From: Plasticicumulans acidivorans
GTDB taxonomy: Bacteria > Pseudomonadota > Gammaproteobacteria > Competibacterales > Competibacteraceae
Direction of reading: 5' to 3'
Length of the DNA: 64,000 bases
NCBI RefSeq assembly: GCF_003182095.1
Contig: NZ_QGTJ01000005.1
Coordinates: forward strand, 126,799 to 190,798
Position numbers and translations under genes: made by a program. Below are positions 32,360 to 40,905 of the stretch, piece after piece; positions within the stretch are counted from its first letter, which is position 1, and every line of letters begins with the position of its first letter. A model generated the notes under the pieces. The model worked only from the letters and a program-made list of their open reading frames with translations. It had not been told where the DNA came from and did not search any database.

Positions 32360-32967
32360 ACGTAGTGTTGCCGGTGTCCACCTCGCGCCTGCGGGTGCGG
32401 GCCATGTTACTGGGGCTGATCGCGCTGTTCCTCACCCCCCTGGTTGCGGCGGTTCTGCTGGTCGGCCACTGGCGCCCGCAGGCGCATGCCGAACATGGCG
32501 AGCTGCTCGATCCCGCGCGTCCGCTGCCGGTACTCGCGCTGCATGAACTGGACGGCTCGTCGCTGAGCGAACAGCCGTGGCAGCATCGCTGGACGCTGGT
32601 CTACGTCGCTGGCGACGCGCAGTGCGCGAAGACCTGCCAGGCAGCGTTGTACCGGCTGCGCCAGGTGCAGATTGCCACCGGCCGCGACAGCGATCGCGTG
32701 CAGCGTCTGGCGCTGTGGCCGCAGACGCCGACTGGGCTCACGGCGGACTGGCTCGCCCGCGAGCACGGCGGTCTGCGCTCGGTGCTGCTGTCACGCGACC
32801 AGGTCAGACCGTTGACCGATGCCTGGAGTGTGAGCGGGGTGCCCGGGGGCTGGATCTATCTGGTCGATCCGCTTGGCAATCTGCTGCTGCGCTATCCCGC
32901 CGAGGGCGATGCCAGCGGCATGCTCAGTGACCTCACGCGCTTGCTGAAACTGTCGAAAATCGGGTGA
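32350..32967 (+). CDS. SCO-like thioredoxin-fold membrane protein of the oxidase cluster
   Basis: A 205-aa protein with an N-terminal helix (LLGLIALFLTPLVAAVLLVG) and a periplasmic domain. WTLVYVAGDAQCAKTCQAAL carries a CxxxC pair at the position where SCO1/SenC proteins have their copper-binding cysteines, and GVPGGWIYLVDPLGNLLLRYP resembles the end of the SCO thioredoxin fold; the distal SCO histidine is not obvious. Homologues occupy the same place (between surf1 and ctaA) in Pseudomonas. It is probably a copper or thiol factor for subunit II or I assembly. Start overlaps the surf1 stop; ctaA follows after 3 bases. Confidence 0.82.
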   Translation: MYLNVVLPVSTSRLRVRAMLLGLIALFLTPLVAAVLLVGHWRPQAHAEHGELLDPARPLPVLALHELDGSSLSEQPWQHRWTLVYVAGDAQCAKTCQAALYRLRQVQIATGRDSDRVQRLALWPQTPTGLTADWLAREHGGLRSVLLSRDQVRPLTDAWSVSGVPGGWIYLVDPLGNLLLRYPAEGDASGMLSDLTRLLKLSKIG

Positions 32968-32970
32968 GCC

Positions 32971-33978
32971 ATGCCACGTGACGCCTTCGCCCGGCTGACC
33001 CTGCTCGCCTGCGTGCTCGCGCTGTGCGTCGTCGTGCTCGGGGCCTGGGTGCGCCTGTCGCATGCCGGACTCGGCTGTCCGGACTGGCCGGGTTGTTATG
33101 GTCACAGCGTGGTGCCCGAAGAGACCCATCTGATCGCTGCGGCCAACGCTGCCTGGCCGCAGCGCCCCGTCGAACCGGCGAAGGCGTGGAAGGAAATGAT
33201 CCACCGCTACGCTGCGGGCACGCTCGGGCTGCTGGTGCTGGCCATCGCCGGTCTGGCGTGGCGCCGGCGCCGGCTGGTCGGGCAGGCGCTGGCTTTGCCC
33301 CTGGTGCTGTTGGCGCTGGTGGTGTTCCAGGCGCTGCTCGGCATGTGGACGGTGACGCTGCTGCTCAAGCCGCTGATCGTCCTGGCGCATTTACTCGGTG
33401 GTCTGACGACGCTGGCGATTCTGTGGTGGCTGACGCTGCGCCAGAGCGAGTGGCGTATCGCCGATGCGGCGGAGGCGGGGCGGCGACTACGTGGCTGGGT
33501 GCTGCTGGCGCTGTGCGTGCTGTGCCTGCAGGTCGCGCTCGGCGGCTGGACCAGTACCAATTACGCGGCACTGGCCTGCCCGGATCTGCCGACCTGCCAG
33601 GGGCAGTGGTGGCCGCCGACCGATTTCCGCGACGCCTTCACGCCGTGGCGCGGGCTCGGTATCGATTATGAGGGCGGCGTACTCGGCAATGCGGCGCGTG
33701 TCAGCGTGCATCTGGCGCATCGGCTCGGTGCGCTGCTGGTGCTGCTGGTGCTCGGCGGACTGAGCTGGCAGCTGCGGCGCGCCCGCAGCGGCGGCTTGCG
33801 GATCGCCGGCGGGATATTGCTCGGCGGACTGTTGCTGCAGCTGTCGCTCGGCATCGCCAACGTGCTGCTGGTACTGCCGCTGCCGGTGGCCGTGGCGCAC
33901 AACGCCGGTGCTGCCGTGCTGCTGCTGCTGCTCGTCACACTCAATCACCTGCTGCGTCCCCGGGAGGTGGCGGCATGA
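32971..33978 (+). CDS. ctaA: Heme A synthase (COX15/CtaA)
   Basis: A 335-aa membrane mono-oxygenase that converts the C8 methyl of heme O to a formyl group, making heme A. Eight predicted helices in two pseudo-symmetric halves: first half with LGAWVRLSHAGLGCPDWPGCYG and EMIHRYAAGTLG, second half with LGGWTSTNYAALACPDLPTCQG and HLAHRLGALLV. The heme-ligand histidines and the paired cysteine motifs (CPDWPGC, CPDLPTC) are intact. Its TGA overlaps the start of ctaB (ATGA). Confidence 0.97.
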   Translation: MPRDAFARLTLLACVLALCVVVLGAWVRLSHAGLGCPDWPGCYGHSVVPEETHLIAAANAAWPQRPVEPAKAWKEMIHRYAAGTLGLLVLAIAGLAWRRRRLVGQALALPLVLLALVVFQALLGMWTVTLLLKPLIVLAHLLGGLTTLAILWWLTLRQSEWRIADAAEAGRRLRGWVLLALCVLCLQVALGGWTSTNYAALACPDLPTCQGQWWPPTDFRDAFTPWRGLGIDYEGGVLGNAARVSVHLAHRLGALLVLLVLGGLSWQLRRARSGGLRIAGGILLGGLLLQLSLGIANVLLVLPLPVAVAHNAGAAVLLLLLVTLNHLLRPREVAA

Positions 33979-34898
33979 ACACGCGCTCGATACCGCTGAC
34001 CGCGGCCGCCAGCTGGCGGGACTACTACGCGCTGACCAAGCCCAAGGTGGTGGCGCTGATCACCTTCACGGCCATGGTCGGCATGTTTCTGGCGACGCCG
34101 GAAATGGTGCCCTGGCATGTGCTGCTCGGCGGCTCGGCGGGCATCGCGCTGATGGCGGCCAGCGCGGCGGCGATCAATCATCTGGTGGATCGGCGCATCG
34201 ATGCGCTGATGGCGCGCACACAGGCTCGGCCGCTGCCAACCGGTCACCTCGATCCGCGCCAGGCTGCGTTATTCGCCACACTGCTCGGCATGACGGGCGC
34301 CGGCCTGCTGCTGCTGTGCACGAACCCGTTGACGACCGTACTGACCTTTTTCTCGCTGATCGGCTATGCGGTGATCTATACGATGTTTCTCAAGCGGGCG
34401 ACGCCGCAGAACATCGTCATCGGCGGCGCGGCCGGGGCAGCGCCGCCGCTGCTCGGCTGGGTCGCCGTCAGCGGCCAGATCGAACCGGGAGCGCTGCTGT
34501 TGTTCCTGATCGTGTTCGTGTGGACACCGCCGCATTTCTGGGCTCTGGCGATTCACCGGCGTGACGATTACGCCCGGGCCGGAGTGCCGATGCTGCCGGT
34601 GACGCACGGTATTGCCTTCACGCGCCTGCAGGTACTGCTCTATACCGTCGTGCTGTTTCTGGTCAGCCTGCTGCCGTACCTGACCGCGGTGTCCGGTCCG
34701 CTGTATCTGCTCGGCGCGCTGGGGCTCGGGCTGCGCTTTCTGCTGCTGGCGTGGCGTCTGTATCACCGGCGCGATGATCGTCTGGCACTGCCGGTATTCG
34801 TCTACTCGATCGTGTATCTGTTCGGCCTGTTCGCCGTGCTGATGATCGATCACTATCTGTTCACGCTACTCAAGCAGCTGCAGCGTTTGCTGATCTGA
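33975..34898 (+). CDS. ctaB: Protoheme IX farnesyltransferase (heme O synthase)
   Basis: A 307-aa UbiA-superfamily prenyltransferase that adds a farnesyl group to heme b, giving heme O for CtaA. Nine helices; the prenyl-diphosphate/Mg motif is [20 protein letters not shown] and the second is [16 protein letters not shown]. Preceding [19 protein letters not shown] is family-specific. It closes the aa3 cluster; no SCO/SenC gene follows, and the cbb3 operon starts 152 bases later. Confidence 0.97.
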   Translation: MNTRSIPLTAAASWRDYYALTKPKVVALITFTAMVGMFLATPEMVPWHVLLGGSAGIALMAASAAAINHLVDRRIDALMARTQARPLPTGHLDPRQAALFATLLGMTGAGLLLLCTNPLTTVLTFFSLIGYAVIYTMFLKRATPQNIVIGGAAGAAPPLLGWVAVSGQIEPGALLLFLIVFVWTPPHFWALAIHRRDDYARAGVPMLPVTHGIAFTRLQVLLYTVVLFLVSLLPYLTAVSGPLYLLGALGLGLRFLLLAWRLYHRRDDRLALPVFVYSIVYLFGLFAVLMIDHYLFTLLKQLQRLLI

Positions 34899-34931
34899 GT
34901 GCTGCGGGATACCAAACTCGGATTGAGGGAT

Positions 34932-34945
34932 TTGACCCATCTCAA
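34932..34945. promoter_or_regulatory. FNR/ANR box upstream of ccoN
   Basis: TTGACCCATCTCAA is a near-symmetric palindrome with 8 of 10 matches to TTGAT-N4-ATCAA. ccoNOQP operons are classical FNR/ANR targets. A weak -10-like TTATCC at 34969-34974 would give a start near 34980, which puts the box centre (34938.5) at about -41.5, the class II activator position. Confidence 0.65.
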
Positions 34946-34978
34946 GTAACATCTCCGGTCGCAATTCCTTATCCCGCA

Positions 34979-35016
34979 CCGGGGAGCCGTGCCCGCTCGA
35001 AGGCCTGGCTCCCCGG
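34979..35016 (+). other. Stem-loop in the ccoN leader
   Basis: Perfect 10-bp inverted repeat CCGGGGAGCC / GGCTCCCCGG (34979-34988 with 35007-35016), 18-base loop, followed by CGTCTTGTC. It could end ctaB transcripts or, since it lies downstream of the FNR box, form the 5' end of ccoN mRNA and stabilise it. Confidence 0.6.
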
Positions 35017-35050
35017 CGTCTTGTCAAGCCTGCAGTCTGGGAGACGCGAT

Positions 35051-36502
35051 ATGGCCCACAGCTCAGCGGCGCCGATAGATCAGCAGTACAACTACGAGAT
35101 CGTCCGCAAATTTACGATCATGGCCTTGGTGTGGGGCGTGCTGGGCATGACCGCGGGCCTCTACATCGCCAGTGAACTGGCCTGGCCCTTCCTGAATTTC
35201 GACATTCCGGAAATTACCTTCGGACGCCTGCGTCCGGTGCACACCACGCTGGTGATCTTCGGTTTTGGTGGCTGTGCGCTGTTCGCCACCTCTTACTACG
35301 TGGTGCAGCGTACCTGCCAGGCACGGCTGCCGAGCAACTTCCTCGCGAACTTCACGTTCTGGGGATGGAACCTCGGCCTGTTGCTGGGCATCGTCAGCTA
35401 CATGGCCGGCATGACGCAGTCGCGTGAATATGCCGAGTTTGAATGGCCGATCGACCTCGTCATCACCGTGGTCTGGGTCGTCTACTTCTACAACTTCGTG
35501 TCAGTGATCGCGCGCCGTTCGCAGCCGCACATCTATGTCGCCAACTGGTTCTATCTGGCCTTCATCCTGGCGACGGCAATCCTGCACATCTTCAACAACC
35601 TTGCTGTTCCGGTTTCGCTGACCAAGTCCTACTCGCTGTTCTCCGGCGTGCAGGATGCGATGACGCAGTGGTGGTACGGGCATAACGCGGTGGGCTTCTT
35701 CCTGACTGCGGCCTTCCTCGGCATGATGTATTACTTCGTGCCCAAGCAGGCTGGACGCCCGGTTTATTCCTACCGCCTGTCGATCATCCACTTCTGGGCG
35801 CTGATCTTCCTGTACATGTGGGTCGGTGCTCACCACCTGCACTGGACTGCGCTGCCTGACTGGGTTTCCTCGCTGGCCGCCACCTTCTCGGTGCTGCTGC
35901 TGCTGCCGTCGTGGGGCGGCATGATCAACGGCATCATGACTCTGTCGGGCGCCTGGGACAAACTGCGTTCCGACCCGATCATGCTGTTCCTGATCACCTC
36001 GCTGTCGTTCTACGGCATGTCTACCTTCGAAGGTCCGCTGATGTCGCTGAAGAGCGTCAACGCGCTCTCGCACTACACCGACTGGACCGTTGGCCATGTG
36101 CACTCGGGTGCGCTCGGCTGGGTGGCGATGGTCACCTTCGGCTCGTTCTATCACCTGATCCCGCGTCTGTTTAACACCAAGATGTGGAGCAACCAGCTGG
36201 TTTACGTGCACTTCTGGCTGGCGACGATCGGTATCGTGCTCTACATCACCGCGCTGTGGGTGGCCGGTATCGGCCAGGGCCTGATGCTGCGTGGCTTCGA
36301 TGACTACGGCAACCTCGCCTACAGCTTCATCGAATCGGTCGAGTTCCTGCACAAGCCGTATGCCTGGCGTGCCGTCGGTGGTGCCTTCTTCCTGTCGGGC
36401 ATCCTCATCATGAGCTTCAACGTCGTCATGACGGTCCTTGCGGCGCGTCGCGAGCAGTCTGCGCTCGACGCCAAGCTCGAAGCCAAGCTGGCCCGTACCT
36501 GA
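35051..36502 (+). CDS. ccoN: cbb3-type cytochrome oxidase catalytic subunit I
   Basis: A 483-aa, 12-helix C-family heme-copper oxidase subunit binding heme b, heme b3 and CuB. Family landmarks: [20 protein letters not shown] (low-spin heme His), [27 protein letters not shown] (CuB His and active-site Tyr), [15 protein letters not shown] (CuB histidines) and [17 protein letters not shown] (heme ligands). The ATG at 35051 (MAHSS) is preferred over an upstream in-frame GTG/ATG region that would overlap the leader hairpin area. High-affinity O2 reduction under low oxygen; first gene of ccoNOQP. Confidence 0.97.
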   Translation: MAHSSAAPIDQQYNYEIVRKFTIMALVWGVLGMTAGLYIASELAWPFLNFDIPEITFGRLRPVHTTLVIFGFGGCALFATSYYVVQRTCQARLPSNFLANFTFWGWNLGLLLGIVSYMAGMTQSREYAEFEWPIDLVITVVWVVYFYNFVSVIARRSQPHIYVANWFYLAFILATAILHIFNNLAVPVSLTKSYSLFSGVQDAMTQWWYGHNAVGFFLTAAFLGMMYYFVPKQAGRPVYSYRLSIIHFWALIFLYMWVGAHHLHWTALPDWVSSLAATFSVLLLLPSWGGMINGIMTLSGAWDKLRSDPIMLFLITSLSFYGMSTFEGPLMSLKSVNALSHYTDWTVGHVHSGALGWVAMVTFGSFYHLIPRLFNTKMWSNQLVYVHFWLATIGIVLYITALWVAGIGQGLMLRGFDDYGNLAYSFIESVEFLHKPYAWRAVGGAFFLSGILIMSFNVVMTVLAARREQSALDAKLEAKLART

Positions 36503-36523
36503 TCCTGTCCCGGAGCTTATTTC

Positions 36524-37258
36524 ATGAGACATGAGAATATTGAGGTCAACTCCGGCCTGATGATCGCGCTGATAATGGTGGTTATCAGCATCGGCGGCCT
36601 CGTCGAGATCGTGCCGTTGTTCTACATCAACGAGACCGTGGAAAAGGTCGATGGTGTGCGTCCATACACACCGCTCGAACTGCGTGGTCGCGATATCTAC
36701 CAGCGCGAAGGCTGCTATCTGTGCCATTCACAGATGGTGCGTCCGTTCCGTGACGAGTGGCTGCGTTACGGTCACTACTCGCTGGCCGCCGAGAGCAAGT
36801 ACGACCATCCCTTCCAGTGGGGTTCCAAGCGCACCGGGCCGGATCTGGCGCGCGTCGGTGGCAAGTACTCGAATCAGTGGCATGTCCAGCATCTGCTCAA
36901 GCCGACCTCGGTCGTGCCGGAGTCGATCATGCCGAACTACCCGTGGCTGCTGAACAACGACCTCGACTACTCCGATATCGCCGATCGCATGACTGCACTG
37001 CGGCGTACCGGCGTGCCGTACTCGCTGACCCAGGCCGAGTACGACGCCAACGTCAAGACCTTCGGCAAGACGGTGGCCGATCAGCTCGACATCAGTCAGG
37101 CACAGGACAATCTGCTGAAGCAGGCGCGCACGTTCAACTACGACGGGCTGCCGAACCGAGTCACCGAGATGGAAGCCCTGGTGGCTTATCTGCAGGTGCT
37201 CGGCACGATGGTCGATTTCAGCAAGTACGACGAAGGCTACTTCGCCGAATTCCGCTGA
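36524..37258 (+). CDS. ccoO: cbb3 oxidase mono-heme cytochrome c subunit II
   Basis: A 244-aa membrane-anchored cytochrome c. An N-terminal helix ([23 protein letters not shown]) leads to a periplasmic domain with [21 protein letters not shown] (CxxCH heme site) and a methionine ligand candidate in [11 protein letters not shown]. It passes electrons from CcoP to CcoN. It starts 21 bases after ccoN. Confidence 0.97.
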   Translation: MRHENIEVNSGLMIALIMVVISIGGLVEIVPLFYINETVEKVDGVRPYTPLELRGRDIYQREGCYLCHSQMVRPFRDEWLRYGHYSLAAESKYDHPFQWGSKRTGPDLARVGGKYSNQWHVQHLLKPTSVVPESIMPNYPWLLNNDLDYSDIADRMTALRRTGVPYSLTQAEYDANVKTFGKTVADQLDISQAQDNLLKQARTFNYDGLPNRVTEMEALVAYLQVLGTMVDFSKYDEGYFAEFR

Positions 37259-37279
37259 GGCACATGGTGTAGGCACTGC

Positions 37280-37298
37280 GGGCCGGCTCTGCCGGCCC
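37280..37298 (+). other. Intercistronic hairpin between ccoO and ccoQ
   Basis: Perfect 8-bp stem GGGCCGGC / GCCGGCCC with a 3-base loop TCT and no T-tract. Its place after ccoO suggests an mRNA stability or processing element that could set ccoNO levels above ccoQP. Confidence 0.6.
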
Positions 37299-37315
37299 TT
37301 ACGGAATGGCGGAAC

Positions 37316-37543
37316 ATGTTCGACTGGCTGTCTTGGTTTACCCGGCTCGACAACAGCAAGATTTTTTCGCTTGTGCTGTTTTTCGGCGCGTTTTGCGGGA
37401 TCGTGATCTGGTTGTTCAGCAACCGGCGTCGCGGTGAGCGCCTTGAGTCCTATAAGAACATCCCTTTCCTCGACGATGACCAGCCGGGCGGCTCCGCCGC
37501 TTCCTCCCGCAAGGTGAAGGATAATGAGCGAAACGACGACTAA
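37316..37543 (+). CDS. ccoQ: cbb3 oxidase subunit CcoQ
   Basis: A 75-aa single-helix protein (IFSLVLFFGAFCGIVIWLF, about residues 16-34) with a cytoplasmic tail containing the CcoQ-typical RRRGERLESYKNIPFLDDD. CcoQ stabilises the complex and protects it from oxygen. Its end overlaps ccoP by 20 bases. Slightly longer than usual (50-65 aa) because of a hydrophilic serine-rich tail. Confidence 0.92.
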   Translation: MFDWLSWFTRLDNSKIFSLVLFFGAFCGIVIWLFSNRRRGERLESYKNIPFLDDDQPGGSAASSRKVKDNERNDD

Positions 37544-38459
37544 TCAGCAGAAGCCGACCGCGGTCCAGACGACCGGCCATGCCTGGGACGGTGACCTCCA
37601 GGAGTTCAATAATCCTCTGCCGCGCTGGTGGCTGTGGTCCTTCTATGCCACGGTGGTGTTCGCGGTCATCTACTGGTTTCTCTATCCGACCTGGCCTGTC
37701 GGCAGTAGCTGGACCAAGGGCGTTCTGAGTGCGACCTTCACCGAGGGGGGCAAGCAGGAAACGATGCGCTGGAACACGCGCAGCGCCCTGCTCGAAGATC
37801 TGCAGACGGGTGCCGATGCCACGCGTCAGCGTGAGTACTTCGAAAAGATCGCCGCTGCAGACTTTGCGACGATCCAGAAGGATCCGCAGATGCTGGCCTT
37901 CGTCAACCAGGCCGGTAAGCGTATCTTCGAGACCAACTGCTCGGCCTGTCATGGTCGTGGTGGTCAGGGTGTCGTTGGCCTGTTCCCGAACCTGGTCGAT
38001 GATGACTGGCTGTGGGGCGGTACCTTCAAGGACATCCAGTACACGATCACGCATGGCCGCAATGGCTACATGCCGTCGTTCAAGGGGACGCTGAACACCG
38101 CCCAGCTGGACGATGTCGCCAGCTACGTGTTGAGTCTGTCCGGTGAGGTGCAGGCCGACGAGGCAAGTGCCCGCGGCAAGCAGATCTTCGAAGGGCCGGT
38201 CGGCGGCTGCTACATGTGCCATGGCGATGCCGCCAAGGGCATCAAGTCCATGGGCTCGGCGAATCTGACCGACAAGATCTGGACGCTGGCTAACGTCCCG
38301 GCGGCCACGACCCCGGAGGCCAAGATCGAGGCTGTCAAAGCCGTGGTGTCGAACGGCGTGATCAACGTTCGCACCATGCCGGCGTGGGATGGACGCATGA
38401 GCGCCGATGAAATCAAGCTGATGGCGGTTTACATCCACCAGCTGGGTGGCGGTCAGTAA
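37524..38459 (+). CDS. ccoP: cbb3 oxidase di-heme cytochrome c subunit III
   Basis: A 311-aa protein with one or two N-terminal helices (WWLWSFYATVVFAVIYWFLYP) and two cytochrome c domains with CSACH (about residue 137) and CYMCH (about residue 230). The N-terminal HAWDGDLQEFNNPLPRWWLW is the CcoP signature. It receives electrons from soluble cytochrome c. The start overlaps ccoQ by 20 bases, implying coupled translation. A 12-bp-stem terminator follows. Confidence 0.97.
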   Translation: MSETTTNQQKPTAVQTTGHAWDGDLQEFNNPLPRWWLWSFYATVVFAVIYWFLYPTWPVGSSWTKGVLSATFTEGGKQETMRWNTRSALLEDLQTGADATRQREYFEKIAAADFATIQKDPQMLAFVNQAGKRIFETNCSACHGRGGQGVVGLFPNLVDDDWLWGGTFKDIQYTITHGRNGYMPSFKGTLNTAQLDDVASYVLSLSGEVQADEASARGKQIFEGPVGGCYMCHGDAAKGIKSMGSANLTDKIWTLANVPAATTPEAKIEAVKAVVSNGVINVRTMPAWDGRMSADEIKLMAVYIHQLGGGQ

Positions 38460-38532
38460 AGCGCGCTGCGATCCGTCAGTGCGCGCTGGCGGATCGTGTT
38501 TAAGCTCAACAGCCTTGTCTTTCCCCTTCCAG

Positions 38533-38568
38533 CGACGACCGCAGCCGGGCTGCGGTCGTCGTGTTATT
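38533..38568 (+). terminator. Terminator after ccoNOQP
   Basis: Perfect 12-bp stem CGACGACCGCAG / CTGCGGTCGTCG (38533-38544 with 38550-38561), loop CCGGG, followed by TGTTATT. The T-run is broken, so partial read-through into ccoG is likely. Confidence 0.75.
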
Positions 38569-38594
38569 GAGAACGAATACTCAGGAAAGTAGGC

Positions 38595-40001
38595 ATGACC
38601 GAGGCAGAATCGCATCTCTACGCAAAACGTATCCCGATACATCCACGCTCGGTAAAGGGGCGTTTTCGTAACCTCCGCTATGCCGTGCTGGCACTTGCCT
38701 ATGGCGTGTACTTTTTGCTGCCGTGGGTGCGCTGGTCGCGTCCGACCGGCGTCAACCAGGCGGTGCTGTTCGATATCCCGGGGCGCCGCTTCTATCTCTT
38801 CGACCTGGTGGTGCAGGCGCAGGATATCTTCTGGCTTGCCGGCCTGTTGGTGATCGCAGCCTTGCTGCTGTTCTTCGTCACCGGGCTCGCCGGACGCGTG
38901 TGGTGCGGCTATTTCTGCTTCCAGACACTGTGGACCGATGTGTTCATTCTCATCGAGCAGTGGGTCCAGGGCGAGCGTCCGGCCCGGATCCGTCTGGCGA
39001 AGCAGTCGTGGGACGCTGAAAAGCGCCGCAAGATGCTCGCCACCTGGGGGCTGTGGCTGCTGACGGCATTTCTGACCGGTCTGACCTTTACGCTGTACTG
39101 GGCCGATGCCCCGAGTCTCGTATGGAACATGCTCACGGGCGGTGCACCGTTTGCTGCCTATGCGACGACAGGCTTTCTGACTCTGACGACCTTCGTGATG
39201 GCTGGATTGGCGCGCGAGCAGGTCTGCACCTACATGTGTCCGTACGCGCGTTTCCAGGGCGCGATGTTCGATCGTGACACCCTGATCATTTCCTACGACG
39301 CTGCGCGTGGCGAAGGTGATGCCGGACGCGCGAAGATCGGTAAGGGTGCGAAGACTCTTGAGGAGCGCCAGGAGAAGAAGCTCGGTGACTGTGTCGACTG
39401 CGGTTACTGCGTGCAGGTGTGTCCGGTCGGTATCGATATCCGGCGCGGGCTGCAGTATCAGTGCATTTCATGTGCGCTGTGCATCGATGCCTGTGACAGC
39501 ATCATGGACAATCTGGGGTGGCGCCGCGGGCTCATTCGCTACACCTCCGACAATGCTCTCGCCGGCAAGTCCACGCGCCTGCTTAAACCAAAGACTCTTG
39601 GTTATGGCGTGATCCTGACGGCCGCGGTCAGCTTGCTGGCCTGGAGCGTCGGAACGCGCTCGCTGCTGGATGCCAGTGCAGAGCTGGTGCGCCAGCCGCT
39701 GTTCGTTCAGTTGTCTGACGGGCGCATTCAGAACTCCTATGAGATCAAGCTCAACAGCAAGGTGGCGCAGCCGGGCAAGGTGCGCATCGAGATCGCCGGC
39801 CTGCCGGGCGCGGAACTTGATGTCGATGGGCACAATCTGATTCCGCTGGCTGCCGAACAACGCTTGCGGGTTCGGGCCAAGATCAAGCTGCAGCCGGATG
39901 GCAATCTGGCCCGCCGCGAGTTCGAGTTCGTCTTCACGCCAGTTGAAGGCTTTGGTACGGACGTGATTCGCCGACCCGCTGCCTTCTATCTGAAGGAGTG
40001 A
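38595..40001 (+). CDS. ccoG: CcoG (FixG/RdxA) membrane ferredoxin, Cu2+ reductase for cbb3 assembly
   Basis: A 468-aa protein with about five helices and two [4Fe-4S] cluster motifs, CVDCGYCVQVCP and CISCALCIDACD, preceded by an NapH/FixG-type CTYMCPYARFQGAMFD segment. The C-terminal 120 residues form a periplasmic Ig-like domain (FixG_C: NSYEIKLNSKVAQPGKVRIE). CcoG reduces Cu(II) to Cu(I) for delivery to CcoN. It starts the accessory operon ccoGHIS, 135 bases after ccoP. Confidence 0.96.
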   Translation: MTEAESHLYAKRIPIHPRSVKGRFRNLRYAVLALAYGVYFLLPWVRWSRPTGVNQAVLFDIPGRRFYLFDLVVQAQDIFWLAGLLVIAALLLFFVTGLAGRVWCGYFCFQTLWTDVFILIEQWVQGERPARIRLAKQSWDAEKRRKMLATWGLWLLTAFLTGLTFTLYWADAPSLVWNMLTGGAPFAAYATTGFLTLTTFVMAGLAREQVCTYMCPYARFQGAMFDRDTLIISYDAARGEGDAGRAKIGKGAKTLEERQEKKLGDCVDCGYCVQVCPVGIDIRRGLQYQCISCALCIDACDSIMDNLGWRRGLIRYTSDNALAGKSTRLLKPKTLGYGVILTAAVSLLAWSVGTRSLLDASAELVRQPLFVQLSDGRIQNSYEIKLNSKVAQPGKVRIEIAGLPGAELDVDGHNLIPLAAEQRLRVRAKIKLQPDGNLARREFEFVFTPVEGFGTDVIRRPAAFYLKE

Positions 40002-40029
40002 GGCTGCTCGTCCGCCTCGTCTAAACAGC

Positions 40030-40056
40030 GCGTCCGTGTGGTTACGCCACGGACGC
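40030..40056 (+). other. Hairpin between ccoG and ccoH
   Basis: Perfect 9-bp inverted repeat GCGTCCGTG / CACGGACGC with a 9-base loop, ending 11 bases before the ccoH ATG. It has no T-tract and may restrict ccoH translation or stabilise the ccoG message. Confidence 0.55.
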
Positions 40057-40067
40057 AGGAAGTCGCC

Positions 40068-40901
40068 ATGACCGATTTGCTTGTTTCGCTTGCCATCGGC
40101 ATCGTTCTGATCGCTGGCGCGAATGTTCTGCTGGAGCGCGTGACGCGGCTGGGTGCCCGCGGCTCAGCAATCATCGTTGCGCTCGCTACCCTTGCCATCT
40201 ACGTGCCCATGGCCATCCTTCATTGGCCGGGCGGCGATCTGTTCGCGATACACATCGCGCTCTATCTGGTCGTATCGGTGGCCTTTGGTCTGATCGGTAG
40301 TCCGCTGCAGCCGGTTGGCGCGGCGGGACAGGTATCCACGGGGCGTTCTCGCGGCAGCTGGGGGCCGTGGGTCATCGTCGCGTTTTTTGCGGCCCTCGCG
40401 GCGACCGATGCTGTATTCGTCACCGTGGCGGATCGCGGCATATCGACGATGGTGGCTCACTATCTGCTGCCGCCGCCGGCTGACGACCGTGTGACCGAGG
40501 TCAACTCGGCGTTTCCCGGCGTTACGTCACATGACTTCCAGAAGAAGGAAGCGCTCTACAACCAGTACCTCGAACAGGTGAAGCTCCAGCGCGAGCGTGG
40601 CTGGCAGGTCAAGAAGGGCTGGTTGGGTGAGGCAGTTGCCGGTCAGCCGGCGCGTTTGCAGGTCACGGTCAATACGCGTGATGGCCAGCCGTTGCGCGGC
40701 GCCACGGTGCATGGCCGTTTCCTGCGCCCGGCGGACAGCCGCCTGGACCATGCATTCGACATGCAGGAGGTCGATAGCGGTGTCTACCGTGCGGTGCTGA
40801 CGATGCCTGCCCCGGGCAGCTGGAGTCTCGTGCTGGAGATCCGCAAGGGGGACGATCTGCACGAGGTGCGGGCGAACACCAGCGTACGCGCGGCGGACTG
40901 A
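40068..40901 (+). CDS. ccoH: CcoH/FixH-family oxidase assembly protein with extra N-terminal membrane domain
   Basis: A 277-aa protein, clearly longer than typical CcoH (about 150-180 aa). Residues about 1-85 hold two to three hydrophobic helices (LLVSLAIGIVLIAGANVLLE, AIIVALATLAIYVPMAIL, IALYLVVSVAFGLIG). A FixH-like unit follows: one helix (WVIVAFFAALAATDAVFVTVA), a linker with DFQKKEALYNQYLEQVKLQRERGW, and a periplasmic beta domain (LQVTVNTRDGQPLRGATVHGRF ... GSWSLVLEIRKGDDLHE, in separate strands). CcoH stabilises CcoN and CcoP during assembly. The ATG at 40068 is used; an upstream GTG/ATG in frame overlaps the intercistronic hairpin. Position between ccoG and ccoI supports the call. Confidence 0.85.
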   Translation: MTDLLVSLAIGIVLIAGANVLLERVTRLGARGSAIIVALATLAIYVPMAILHWPGGDLFAIHIALYLVVSVAFGLIGSPLQPVGAAGQVSTGRSRGSWGPWVIVAFFAALAATDAVFVTVADRGISTMVAHYLLPPPADDRVTEVNSAFPGVTSHDFQKKEALYNQYLEQVKLQRERGWQVKKGWLGEAVAGQPARLQVTVNTRDGQPLRGATVHGRFLRPADSRLDHAFDMQEVDSGVYRAVLTMPAPGSWSLVLEIRKGDDLHEVRANTSVRAAD

Positions 40902-40905
40902 ACGC

